Source: Polydactylus sextarius (Eukaryota > Chordata > Actinopteri > Polynemidae). From it: 64,000 nucleotides of DNA. Position numbers and translations under genes: made by a program. The stretch covers positions 6,484,501 to 6,548,500 of the forward strand of contig CM028926.1 in NCBI GenBank assembly GCA_016801845.1, read 5' to 3'. A model generated the notes under the pieces. That model ran no database searches, was not told the origin of the DNA, and saw only the letters and a list, made by a program, of their open reading frames with translations. Numbering within the stretch: position 1 is the first letter of the stretch; each line of letters begins with the position of its first letter. Positions 36,901 to 46,778 of this stretch are shown one piece after another.

Positions 36901-37663
36901 TTTAAAAAAAAATTTTTTTTTAAAAAATTTTTTTTTAAAATTTTTTTAAAAAATTTTAAAAATGGAAATTTTTATTTTAAAAAGAAATTTTTAAAGGGAA
37001 AAAAAAATTTTTGGGGCAAAAGATTTAAATTTTTCTAGTTGATGAAAAATTTCCCCGGGGTTTAAAAACAAAACTAGCCAAAAAATTTTAAAATTAAATT
37101 TTTAATTTGAAATTTTTTTTGATTTAAAAATTTAAATCTCTTAAATTAAAAAGATGAAAAAATTTTAAAAAAAAACCCGAAAAAAGTAAATGTTAAAAGT
37201 GCCAAATTTTAAAAATTTTTAAAAATTTTTTAATTTTTTTAAAAAAATAATCCCAAACCCTTAAACAAAGACTTGGTGCCAAAAAATTTAAAAAGAAAAA
37301 AAATTATTTTAATTTACCCTTTTTTTAGAAAAACCCTTGGCCTTTAAAATTTTTTAAAATTTCCTTTTTTGTAAAAAAAATTTTAAAACCAATTTTTTTT
37401 TGTTTTTTAAAGGGAAAAAAAATTAAAAATTTTTTGGGTTTTTAAAAGGTTTTAAAAAAAATAATTTTAAAGGGAAAAATTTTAAAGAGGGGCCAAATTT
37501 TTATTCCCTTTTTTTCTTTGGTTTTATTTTTTAAAAAAAAAAAGGAAAAATTTTGGGCCCCTGGATTTGGAAATTTGAAAAAATTTAAAAGTTTTTAAAC
37601 CCCTTTTTTAAAACCCCAAAAAATATATTCAATTTTAAAAAATTTTTTGGGGGGGTTTTTTTA
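30934..37663. other. Homopolymer-dominated low-quality block (6.7 kb)
   Basis: Abrupt on both sides: normal receptor sequence stops at 30,933 and returns mid-flank at 37,664. Inside, nearly all bases lie in runs, with the same run-only texture as positions 1-4,400. A trace of receptor N-terminal sequence ('gaccaattgcacaaaaaatg', then 'acctgatgga') is still visible at about 30,970-31,000, which suggests the block covers real receptor-unit DNA rendered unreadable. No gene can be called. Confidence 0.85.
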
Positions 37664-37899
37664 ATCCCATTTTACGTCACTTTTATCACTTAAATAAAAT
37701 GATGCAAAACTTCATCCTTGATGAATGTCAAGTATCTCAAAAAATATCATTACAAATGTTATAGATGACCTGATAATTAGTGATACTGTGGCTTTGTAGA
37801 AAAGTACCCAGAGACTCATTATTTGAGAGTACATGGCCATTAGGTGCAATTCAACATCCACATTTTATACAGAAAATGAATAAAACAAACTCTAACTTG

Positions 37900-38823
37900 T
37901 CAAATCATATTTCGTTTATACAAGCCAAAAGAGGCACAGTTTTTCACTGCACAAAAAAAAGCTTCATCTCTAAGGCCATAAACGAGAGGACTTAAACATT
38001 TTGGTGCAAGAAAAAATATTATGTAATCAAAATACCTGACAATCATAAATAAATTAAAATCAATCTTAAGTACAGCATCCTCTACTATTGGGGTCCAAAA
38101 CTGTACAAGACAAAGCAACAACTGAAAACCATGAAGAATCACTGTTCTGAGCCCTTTCTTTGATGCCTTTTCATTCTCTCCTGATGCAGATTTTGCCACT
38201 TCCATTATCTTAATATAGGCAAAAACAATTATGATGCACATAATCAAGAACTGGAATTGATATAAAGTTGATCTAAGATGTTGCTGCCATGCGTACAACA
38301 TAAATGATTCCACAGAACATGGGTGATTTTGAGTGTAAAAACTCAAAGATGCTGTTCCCAAGGAAGTGGAGAGAATAATTATACAGGGAACAGAGCTGAG
38401 GCCATGAATGATGAGGATACAGTGTATCATGCGCCGTGTGGTGCACAGCTCTCCGTGTCGCAGGGGCATACAAATGGCCACATAGCGCTCCAGGGTCATT
38501 GCTGTCAGAGTAACTGGTGTGACTGTAACATACAGAAGTACCACAGCAGTGAGAATGATACACATCCAAATCTGTATTTTAACTGAATACACGTCAAGCA
38601 AGCTAAAAATGTCAGTTGATAATAACAAGAAGCTATCTGAGAATAATGTAAGAGCAAATAAAATGTAGCGAGCAGTTGTGTAGAAGCACTCCTTTCTGAA
38701 AAAGGTTACAATAAGAATCGTATTGATGTACAGAAAAATCATCACCAGAACCTGTAAAGTAATTATCTGTTTGTTGAACTGTTGTTTCAAGTAGTCAAAA
38801 TAGAGTAATGAATTATTTGCCAT
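37900..38823 (-). CDS. Odorant receptor 131-2-like (intact)
   Basis: Single-exon receptor of 307 residues, the normal size for fish odorant receptors. Expected role: a G-protein-coupled receptor in the cilia membrane of olfactory neurons, ligand unknown. Layout: sequon at N3 in the short extracellular N-terminus; TM1 about 20-42, TM2 53-77, TM3 86-113, TM4 134-153, TM5 188-209, TM6 225-247, TM7 262-284. C88 and C169 fit the TM3-EL2 disulfide. LERYVAIC (111-118) stands at the DRY position, HGFQLLL (231-237) is the TM6 signature, and SPLVYGLRD (278-286) replaces NPxxY. The start fits the conserved MANNS/MAENNS beginning of its paralogues. A box reading TCTTTAAAGTCA on the coding strand (39,062-39,073) lies about 240 bp upstream, with a CCAAT box (39,146-39,153) beyond it. 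Family assignment is confident; orthology is not assigned. Confidence 0.93.
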   Translation of the reverse strand: MANNSLLYFDYLKQQFNKQIITLQVLVMIFLYINTILIVTFFRKECFYTTARYILFALTLFSDSFLLLSTDIFSLLDVYSVKIQIWMCIILTAVVLLYVTVTPVTLTAMTLERYVAICMPLRHGELCTTRRMIHCILIIHGLSSVPCIIILSTSLGTASLSFYTQNHPCSVESFMLYAWQQHLRSTLYQFQFLIMCIIIVFAYIKIMEVAKSASGENEKASKKGLRTVILHGFQLLLCLVQFWTPIVEDAVLKIDFNLFMIVRYFDYIIFFLAPKCLSPLVYGLRDEAFFCAVKNCASFGLYKRNMI

Positions 38824-39459
38824 CTATCCCTATGTTTTAGGAGAACACACAAGAGTATGAAGTACCAAAGTAATTTATCAAATAATCATCATCAAATATT
38901 TTTATCTGTATATAAATTGATGAAAGTCTAAATTCAAGCTTCTCTTAAGTGATATGATGATGGATTAAACAAAACAGTTTACCAAACCCTCCATGCTGTT
39001 CCTAAGTGTGATGTCTTCTGCTGAGCTCTGAGCATCATTCTGAGAGAGAGCTGTGCACAATGACTTTAAAGACTAAAACATCCAAAAATAACATCTAGTG
39101 AAACTTCCTGGTGTCGTAAACACAGCTTAGAGCTAGGGTCTCTCTCATTGGCTACTCACAATAACTGTAGCTGGACACACTTTTGCTGTATTGTACATAA
39201 TCAAAACTACATTAAATGTTTCTGCAGGACCTACATAGAATAAATAAAATGAAGCAAAACTTTATGCTTGATGACTGTCAAGTACCTCAATGAAGATCAT
39301 TAGAAATGTTACCTATGACCTGATAATTATCAATTTGAAGTGAGACTGTGGCTTTGTAGAAAAGTACCCAGAAGCTTGTTATTTGACAATACATGGCCAT
39401 TATATGCAATTCAACATCCACATTTTATACAGAAAATTAACAAATGTGATTCTAAGTTG

Positions 39460-40386
39460 TCAAATAACATTTCGTTTACACAAGCTGAAGGAGGCATAGT
39501 TTTTCACTGCACAAAAAAATATTTCATCTCTAAGGCCATAAATTAGAGGACTTAAACATTTTGGTGCAAGAAAAAAAATTATGTAGCCAGCAAACCTGAC
39601 CTGTAGAAATAAATTAAAATCAATCTTAATTACAGCAGCCTCTATGAATGGACACCACAGCTGGACAAGACAAAGCAACAACTGAAAACCATGAAGAACC
39701 ACTGTTCTGAGCCCTTTCTTTGATGACTTTTCATTCTCTCCTGATGCAGATTTTGCCACTTTCATTATCTTGATATATGTAAAAACAATTACAATGCACA
39801 TAATCAAGAACTGGAATTGATATAAAGTTGATCTAAGATGTTGCTGCCATGCGTACAACATAAATGTTTCCACAGAACATAGCTGATACTGTGTGAAAAA
39901 ACTCAAAGATGCTGTTCCCAAGGAAGTGGAGAGAATTATAATACAGGGAACAGAGCTGAGGCCATGAATGATGAGGATGCAATACATAGTATTACGACTG
40001 GTGCACAGCTCTCCATGTCGCAGGGGCATGCAAATGGCCACATAGCGCTCCAGGGTCATTGCTGTCAGAGTAACTGGTGTGACTGTAACATACAGAAGTA
40101 CCACAGCAGTAATAATGATACATATCCAAACCTGTATGTCAATTAAATACAAGCTGAGCAATGTAAGAATATCAGACAATAATAACAAGAAGCTATCAGA
40201 CAATAATGTAACAGCAAATAAAATGTAGCGAGCAGTTGTGTAGAAGCACTCCTTTCTGAAAAAGGTTACAATGAGAATCGTATTGATGTACAGAAAAATC
40301 ATCACCAGAACCTGTAAAATAATGAACTGCTTGATGAACTCCTGTAGCAAGTAGTCAAAATCAAGTAATGAATTGTTAAATGCCAT
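39460..40386 (-). CDS. Odorant receptor 131-2-like (intact, hybrid)
   Basis: 308 residues, open from MAFNNSLLDF to SLCKRNVI, with all seven helices and the family motifs. It is a mosaic. Its 5' flank and N-terminal two thirds follow the gene at 23,565 (HGELCTSRNTMYC, STSLGTASLSFFTQYQLC). From within TM5 on (VIVFTYIKIMKVAKSASGEN, WCPFIEAAV, RFAGYIIFF, SLCKRNVI), and through the 3' flank, it follows the gene at 25,126. The change-over is at about residue 195. This is what unequal crossing over between the two genes of one unit would give. A TATA-like 'gactttaaagac' lies at 40,625-40,636 and a CCAAT box at 40,694-40,701. Ligand-contact helices from two parents could give a new specificity, which is inference. 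Confidence 0.92.
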   Translation of the reverse strand: MAFNNSLLDFDYLLQEFIKQFIILQVLVMIFLYINTILIVTFFRKECFYTTARYILFAVTLLSDSFLLLLSDILTLLSLYLIDIQVWICIIITAVVLLYVTVTPVTLTAMTLERYVAICMPLRHGELCTSRNTMYCILIIHGLSSVPCIIILSTSLGTASLSFFTQYQLCSVETFMLYAWQQHLRSTLYQFQFLIMCIVIVFTYIKIMKVAKSASGENEKSSKKGLRTVVLHGFQLLLCLVQLWCPFIEAAVIKIDFNLFLQVRFAGYIIFFLAPKCLSPLIYGLRDEIFFCAVKNYASFSLCKRNVI

Positions 40387-40861
40387 CTATCCCTTTGTTT
40401 TAGGAGAACACACAAGAGTATGAAGTACCAAAGTAATTTATCAAATAATCATCATCAAAAAATTTTATCTGTATATAAATTGATAAAAGTCTAAGTTCAA
40501 GCTTCTCTTAAGTGATATGATGATGGATTAAACAAAACAGTTTACCAAAGCCTTGATGCTCTTTCTAAGTATAATATCTTCTGCTGAGCTCTGAGCATCA
40601 TTCTGAGAGAGAGCTGTGCACGATGACTTTAAAGACTAAAACATCCAAAAATAACATCCAACACGTAAACACAACTTAAAGCTATGATCTCCCTCATTGG
40701 CTCAGAAGGTGGATGGAGTTAAACAAAAACTCCAATGTGAAGACAGAAGTTTTCTTTCAAATGAGTTTTCAAGAGAATATGAAAAGATCCTATAATTTCA
40801 TGTTGGTCACAATCAGTGACTGCCCTTTCTTGTGTTTAAAGTGAAAAGCTTTTTTATAAGT

Positions 40862-41780
40862 TGTACATCTTTGAGTGGAATAGAATTTATTTAATTGATT
40901 ATTTTTCATAAAGTTGGGAATTATAATTCAAACAACATGCCACAATCATTAGGTCAGGGCGAGAGCTATTATGCATTCGAACTTCAGTAGAGGACAGGAA
41001 GTAGTAAAAGATAAAAGAAAAACAAGAGGTGACACTGAGGTTGCTTTCCAATGCTCAAGACAGTTTGTGGTACGGCATCCAAACTATCCTGAACGATTTG
41101 TGTCTAACCTGAGTCAGGCAGTTCCCCATCAGAGCTATCATGGATGCCTTGAATGTTCATGAAAGGTCTGTAACAACATCATCAGTCCCAGGAAGGAGGT
41201 GGATCATTTAAGGCTTGGAAAGGCTAATTTACCTGGAACAGAATGTGCTTAAAACTGGGAAAGTCCAGGTTCCTCATGCTGAAGAAAGGAAAAGTAATTG
41301 ATTGGTTTCACTTGTCTTTTTGTGGTACTTGAATGCCACCAGTCACAGAAAAAGACATCAAGAATCTTGGAAAGACCTTGGATTGCACTCTGAAGGACGC
41401 TGTATCCATTAATGAATTGTGATTTAGAATGACTGACTGCTGTGGACAGATCAAGTGTGGACTTCCATACTTAGGCTTACTATTTTGAGTGCATAAGTGT
41501 GTTTAGTATTAATACCTGGATAATGCATTCATAATGGTCAAAAAGTTGAGCATGGAACAGTGAGCACCATCTTGGCTACATAGCGGAAGAGGAGGGACAG
41601 CCTTGATTGGGGGGCGACAATCGCAGTCCAAATAGAATTGGAAAAAATCAGGTTGGAAAAGTGAATCAGGTGTCACCACCAAACATGGTTGGGAATGCCA
41701 GGAGGCCTCAGAATCATTTTCCTCCTACTCTAACATTTATTGTGCCATTAATCCAGTTTGCAGTGAAAGGTTGGTAACCA
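40862..41780 (+). mobile_element. Non-LTR retrotransposon remnant (RT C-terminal region)
   Basis: The plus strand at about 41,337-41,405 encodes PVTEKDIKNLGKTLDCTLKD, which I recognise as resembling the C-terminal part of reverse-transcriptase polyproteins of fish non-LTR elements, followed by degraded matches further on. Upstream (40,971-41,162) a 63-codon frame shares the repeat found at 18,205-18,500. Frames are interrupted, so the element is dead. It separates the duplicated 5.2 kb units from the clean receptor cluster. The right edge is uncertain. Confidence 0.5.
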
Positions 41781-42248
41781 GGGGGCTAAAGAAAGTTCTC
41801 TCACCACTTTCAGTAAATTTTTCATGCAGGTCAGACTGATTTCACAAACACAGACAAATTTCACAAACAAGAACATGTATTTATATGTGTCTCTGCAGGA
41901 CTGACAGTGAAATTATCTGATTTGTCTCTTAGGGAAAAAAATAATTAGACTTAAGAACATGAACACAGTGTTTCTTGTTACATAACATGCTGCATTTTTC
42001 ATCTATAGACACAAGTGCTGCACTTATACGCTGTAGACAACTTTATATTGAGTGGCTCTCAAATACATCAGTGAGTATAGATTACCAGTGTTATAGATTA
42101 CCTGATTGTTACTGATTGTTATCAATTAGCACTGATACTGTGGTTTTGTGGGGAAACACCCAGAGGGCCACTTACTCATTATTTTTGAGCACACACCTAT
42201 TAAGCCCAGTTCAACAGTCGAACATAACATACAATCAATGAATAACTG

Positions 42249-43178
42249 TCAGTATTTAATATTTCTCTTATACAAACCAAAAAAGGCACATTTTTTAAGT
42301 TCACTAATAAAAGCTTCATCTCTAAGGCCATATATCATGGGACTCAGACATCTTGGTGCAAGATAAAAAATAATGTAATTAGCAAATCTGACATTAACAA
42401 ATAAATTCAAATCAATCTGAAGCATAGCAGCCTCTATAAATGGACACCACAGCTGGATGAGACAAAGCAACAACTGAAAACCATGAAGAACCACTGTTCT
42501 GAGCCCTTTCTTTGATGATTTTTTATTCTCTCCTGATGCAGATTTGGCCACTTTCATTATTTTGAAATAAGAGAAAACAATGATGATGCACATAATCAAG
42601 AACTGGAATTGATATAAAGTTGATCTAAGATGTTGCTGCCATGCGTAAAACATAAATGTTTCAACTGAACATACCTGGTATTGTTTGTAAAATTTAAAGG
42701 ATGCTGTTGCCAAAGAAGAAGACAGAATAATAACACACTGCACAGAGCTGAGGCCATGAATGATGAGGATGCAGTGCATAGTATTGCGAGTGGTGCACAG
42801 CTCTCCATGTCGCAGGGGCATGCAAATGGCCACATATCGCTCCAGAGTCATTGCTGTCAGAGTAACTGGTGTGACTGTAATATATAGAAGCACCACAACA
42901 GAGATAATGACACACAGCCAAACTTGAATAGTAACGTTAAAATAGCTCATGATGAGTAGAATATCAGAGATAAATAACAAGAAGCTATCTGTCAGTAATG
43001 TAAGAGCAAATAACATATAACGAGCAGTTGTGTAGAAACACTCCTTTCTGAAAAAGGTTACAATGAGGAACATATTGACACAGAGGAAAATCATCACCAG
43101 AATTTGTACAATAATAACCTGGTCGTTGATCTGCCGTCGCAAAGATTTGCCCTCAACTAGTGAGTTGTTTTCTGCCAT
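42249..43178 (-). CDS. Odorant receptor 131-2-like (intact)
   Basis: 309 residues from MAENNSLVEGKSLRRQ. An in-frame ATG 16 codons further upstream (43,226) exists, but the family start at MAENN is preferred because it matches the paralogues. Sequons at N4 and at NVT (81-83, first extracellular loop). LERYVAIC at 112-119 and SPMIYGLRDE in TM7, where Met replaces the usual Leu. The C-terminal tail (AFISELKKCAFFGLYKRNIKY) departs from the ...FFCAVKN form of the leftward genes. A box reading GTCTTTAAAAGC on the coding strand (about 43,386-43,397) and a CCAAT box (43,471-43,478) lie upstream as in the genes at 38 and 40 kb. It is the leftmost gene of the clean cluster. Confidence 0.93.
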   Translation of the reverse strand: MAENNSLVEGKSLRRQINDQVIIVQILVMIFLCVNMFLIVTFFRKECFYTTARYMLFALTLLTDSFLLFISDILLIMSYFNVTIQVWLCVIISVVVLLYITVTPVTLTAMTLERYVAICMPLRHGELCTTRNTMHCILIIHGLSSVQCVIILSSSLATASFKFYKQYQVCSVETFMFYAWQQHLRSTLYQFQFLIMCIIIVFSYFKIMKVAKSASGENKKSSKKGLRTVVLHGFQLLLCLIQLWCPFIEAAMLQIDLNLFVNVRFANYIIFYLAPRCLSPMIYGLRDEAFISELKKCAFFGLYKRNIKY

Positions 43179-43226
43179 GTATCTGATTTTTGAGAAAATA
43201 CACAGTATAAAGCACCACAAATACAT

Positions 43227-45141
43227 TTGTTAAAATGTCACCATTACATTTCTCTCCATAGAACATTAGTAAATAAGAAAAATAGAGAAGTAACAAAAAA
43301 TTACAAATAATAAGTCCAAACAATACATGCTGTTTCTGTGCCTTCTGCTGAATCCATGCAGTCTTCTGAGAGGGCTGTGCATAATGCTTTTAAAGACTCC
43401 ATCATCCAAAAATAACTCTCTGCTGTTGGCAGAAACACAGTTTGCACAGTCTGCTGTTGCTACAGTCTCTCATTGGCTGCCAATAATTTGATAGATGAAA
43501 TTTTACAGAGACTCTAACGTTAACTCAAAAGTTGTGCTACTTCTAATGATTTTCAAATGTAAAAGTGTGATTCAGTCTGTTCTGTCACTCTCCAAATTGC
43601 TCATACGAAAGAGTCACTCATAGGAATGTCTTTCACTAAAATTCAAAACTTATCATAAAAGTTTATTATGATCTATACCTTTAAAAGTCAAAGATAAGAT
43701 AAGATAATAATGTCATTTACTGGTTCACCATGGAAATATGGAAATATATTGTAACCAAAGCAGTTACATATAGACTTATTAACCAAAGAATATAATGAAA
43801 TGCTACAAAATGAAAATAAAGATAAATCAAACAATCCCCAGAGGAATGATGCAACTCTTAAGTTCTGACCTTTACTGTTGTGTGTTGCCAGTTCTCATGG
43901 CTATGTTCCCTTCAGCAAGAGTTGGATACCGTTAGTCATTCAAGTCTTGTTGTTTTGTTTGTTTTGTGGTGGTGACATTGTCACTGGAGCTATTTATGGG
44001 TCAAGTGTCAGTGTTGTCATCTTTGACTATGTATGGTGAAATTAGTCCTCCAACTGCTCAAAATCTCTCTCTGGCCACAGCTGAATAACTCTAGCAGATG
44101 GTTTCACCTTGTTGACATGAGGTTCTGTGTGCTGCAGTTAAAAACAGAGAGATGTGGTTAGAGTGGCCCAGACGAGGCCAGATGTTTTTACTTCTCTTAG
44201 GGCGCTGGTCAGTTAGGACTGGCTCTGTCAGCATCTGTGTGATGAGTTGCCTCCTCCAAGGTCATTGGGTTGATCCACATCACTGTGAGAACTGTTATGT
44301 TCTTCTGCTTAGAATATGTTGAGTTTCAGCTCTTTCATCTTATAATTATAATGAAGAGACTTGGCGGCGGATGTTTGTAAGGGTTTGTGTAGTAGCCTAA
44401 CACATATGCCAGATCTGCAGCCTCACTTCTGCTTCCTCTCTCCCCTTCCAGCTGGAACAGTAATCTCTATTGGGATGTTGTGTTAACCAAAAACACAGCT
44501 GTTGTGCATTAAACCAGTGTTTGGTAGTTAGTGCTCGCTGTATTTTATACTCACATTCATTGAATATAGTTTCACGGGGTGCTTTGCCACTGCATGCACA
44601 TGCACCACAATCATTTAGAATTCAAATTCACATTATTAACTTTTTGTCTTCTTTCTTTCTCGTACCTTGTGTTTGTTCTCATTCTGCCGGTATCAACACT
44701 ATAATGTCTTTTCTGTTCAGCTTGAACTAAATGTTTGAAAAGAGCATTTGACTGATTGCCTGTGTAGACTTTGATCACTGCCCAATATCATAGGAATCAC
44801 ATAAATAATCAAGGGTTTCTTTTATTGAATCTTCAACAGGTATGTCATTTGTTTCCACTTGTAAATGCTAAAATGGTGTACAATGAAATCATTAATGACA
44901 ATAATAATTATGATAATAACATGACATGAGGAGAAGCAACAACCTGAAAAACAAACATGAAATTTACAGTGATGCACAAATGCAAAAACTGTGTAGAAAA
45001 TACCAATATCCATCATAATTAATATTGAATAATAAATCTTTGTTATGAAATCTTAAATGTTCATATAAAAGGAAAAACAAAAGAAATTTCTTTTTTTTTC
45101 ACTTTGTTTTTCTGCTTTTAAACTCGTAGTCTTAAATTTTA
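43227..45141. other. Intergenic region with no visible gene
   Basis: 1.9 kb without receptor similarity beyond the promoter of the gene at 42.2 kb (to about 43,560). 'agataagataagataata' at 43,690 followed by 'tgtcatttactggttcacc' resembles the 3' tail of fish LINE/SINE repeats. An 86-codon plus-strand frame at 44,470-44,730 has no family resemblance and no splice context that I can support. Confidence 0.5.
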
Positions 45142-45166
45142 TTGTGTAGAAATTTATTCTACACAA
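45142..45166. repeat. Palindrome over receptor stop codon
   Basis: 'ttgtgtagaa' (45,142-45,151) and 'ttctacacaa' (45,157-45,166) are perfect inverted arms around ATTTA. The stop codon of the neighbouring receptor (45,154-45,156) lies in the centre. The tail encoded here is private to this copy of the triplication. Confidence 0.8.
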
Positions 45167-46065
45167 GACAATTCATTTTTCAGTGCATGAAAAAAAACTT
45201 CATCCCTCAGGCCATAAATGAGAGGACTCAGACACTTTGGTACAAGATTAAACATTATGTAGTTAAAGTACCTGACACTGATAAATAACCTGAAATTAGT
45301 TAGAGGTATAGAACTTTCTATGAATGGACACCACAGCTGAATGAGACAAAGCAACAACTGAAAACCATGAAGAATCACTGTTCTGAGCCCTTTCTTTGAT
45401 GACTTTTCATTCTCTCCTGATGCAGCTTTGGCCACTTTCATTATCTTAACATATGTAAATAAAATAACAATGCTCATGATCAAGAACTGGAATTGATATA
45501 AAGCTGATCTAAGATGTTGCTGCCATGGATAAAACATAAATATCTCCACTGAGCACATCTGATATTGTTTGTAGAAGCTGAAAGTGGCACATGCAAAGGA
45601 ACTAGAGAGAATAATAATACAGGGCACAGAGCTGAGGCCATGAATGATGAGGATGCAGTGTAGAGTATTGCGAGTGGTGCACAACTCTCCATGTCGCAGG
45701 GGCATGCAAATGGCCACATATCGCTCCAGACTCATTGCTGTCAGAGTAACTGGTGTAACAGTAACATATAGAAGAACCACAACAGAGATAATGATACATA
45801 CCCAAACTTGCATGGTAAACTGAAAATGAGTCAAGATGAACAGGATGTCAGATATGAACAATAACAAGCTATCAGACAGCAGAGTAACAGCAAATAAGAT
45901 GTAGCGTGAACTCGTGCAGAAATTCTGCTTTTTAAAAAAGGTTATGATGAACAACAAGTTGATGCAAAGAAAAACCATCACCAGTATCTGCACAATTAAG
46001 ACCCTGTCATTGAACTGTGGTACGGAGGACTCAACAGCAGCTGATGAGTTGTTAGGTGTCATCAT
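45154..46065 (-). CDS. Odorant receptor 131-2-like, triplication copy A
   Basis: 303 residues beginning MMTPNNSSAAVESS (either Met could be used; N5 and N6 are sequons). Nearly identical to copies B and C to the right except at the end: after FFHALKN it reads ELSCVE and stops, while B and C read Y(V/A)SFGLCKR. The C-tail therefore lacks the GLCKR basic end found in most paralogues. The divergence begins about 20 bp before the palindrome at 45,142-45,166, marking the left breakpoint of the duplicated block. Other family features are normal: LERYVAIC at 113-120, AASGENEKSS loop, SPLIYGLRDE. The promoter with TATA, homeodomain and O/E-like sites lies 85-200 bp upstream. Confidence 0.93.
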   Translation of the reverse strand: MMTPNNSSAAVESSVPQFNDRVLIVQILVMVFLCINLLFIITFFKKQNFCTSSRYILFAVTLLSDSLLLFISDILFILTHFQFTMQVWVCIIISVVVLLYVTVTPVTLTAMSLERYVAICMPLRHGELCTTRNTLHCILIIHGLSSVPCIIILSSSFACATFSFYKQYQMCSVEIFMFYPWQQHLRSALYQFQFLIMSIVILFTYVKIMKVAKAASGENEKSSKKGLRTVILHGFQLLLCLIQLWCPFIESSIPLTNFRLFISVRYFNYIMFNLVPKCLSPLIYGLRDEVFFHALKNELSCVE

Positions 46066-46149
46066 TTATCTTAACAAAAAAACAGCAGGTGATGCTGTTA
46101 GTTGAGCTGTTTGTGCTCAGAGAGAGAGGGGGGAGATGTCAAAGGAGAC

Positions 46150-46262
46150 TTTATAGGAGCAACTAGTATACAAGCAATGTAGTAGAGAGAGAGCAACAGA
46201 ATTTTGCTCACAGTACCTTAATTGCATGTCAGCCCTATTTCCTTCCATTCTCTCTCAAGGGA
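46150..46262 (-). promoter_or_regulatory. Receptor promoter, copy A (TATA, HD, O/E)
   Basis: Read on the minus strand: an O/E (EBF)-like TCCCTTGAGA (46,253-46,262), a homeodomain core CAATTA, i.e. TAATTG on the plus strand (46,219-46,224), then CCTATAAAGTC with TATAAA at 46,150-46,155, 85 bp before the ATG. This order and spacing match the known arrangement of vertebrate odorant-receptor promoters (Lhx2-type and O/E sites close to the start). Sites are by eye, not tested. Confidence 0.6.
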
Positions 46263-46778
46263 GTATGTTAAGACAAATGCAGGTTGTAAACAAACCAAAA
46301 TTACAACAGCAGCTTTCACTTTTATGATCCAAATAATGTATAATACAACAGTGATTGTTCTGTTGCCATAAAATTGGTGAATAAAATAAAATGAAAATAA
46401 AATCCCAAATCCCTTTTACAAGTAAATTATTTGTTTCCTTTTATAGATGTACAGTTCTCATGATCCTAAACTGCAGACAGCAAATATATTATTCTGGTTT
46501 ATATGTTAAATGTTAAAAGGATTTATAATCTGTGTAATATCAGTCAACCTGAAGGCAAACATAGTCACCTCAATGAACAAAAAAAAAAAAAAAACAACAA
46601 AAAAAAAACCAAGATGAGTCAAGTTTAGATTATTTCTTAAACAAGAATTTAATCATAGACATGCACATAACAGTAAACCAGTTTGTGTTTAACAAGATAT
46701 TGAACATGCTATTAAATTTATTTATGTGAGAGTAAATTGGAGACATGCTTAGTAGAATATTTATCTATTGTTATTATT

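Larger units (their letters stand above)
37664..40660. repeat. Duplicated receptor unit, copy 3 (partial)
   Basis: Begins at 'atcccattttacgtcac', equivalent to 28,535 in copy 2, and carries the two receptor genes of the unit in intact form plus flanks. The left half of the unit is not present after the unreadable block. The restart in the middle of a unit already seen at 28.5 kb is what one would expect if two overlapping contigs or haplotypes had been placed end to end. Confidence 0.8.

Noticed and set aside
21125..40660. The repeated units as a novel gene system
   Set aside because: All coding content is explained by known odorant receptors and transposon ends; the unusual structure is better explained by recent duplication and assembly problems.
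42596..42921. Cys/His-rich frames (LHAPATWRAVHHSQ and similar) on the minus strand
   Set aside because: Out-of-frame reading of the conserved PLRHGELCTT region of the receptors; seen at the same place in every copy.
43683..43720. Short tandem 'agata' words as a CRISPR or minisatellite array
   Set aside because: Only a few 5-bp words without spacers; typical of a fish LINE/SINE tail.
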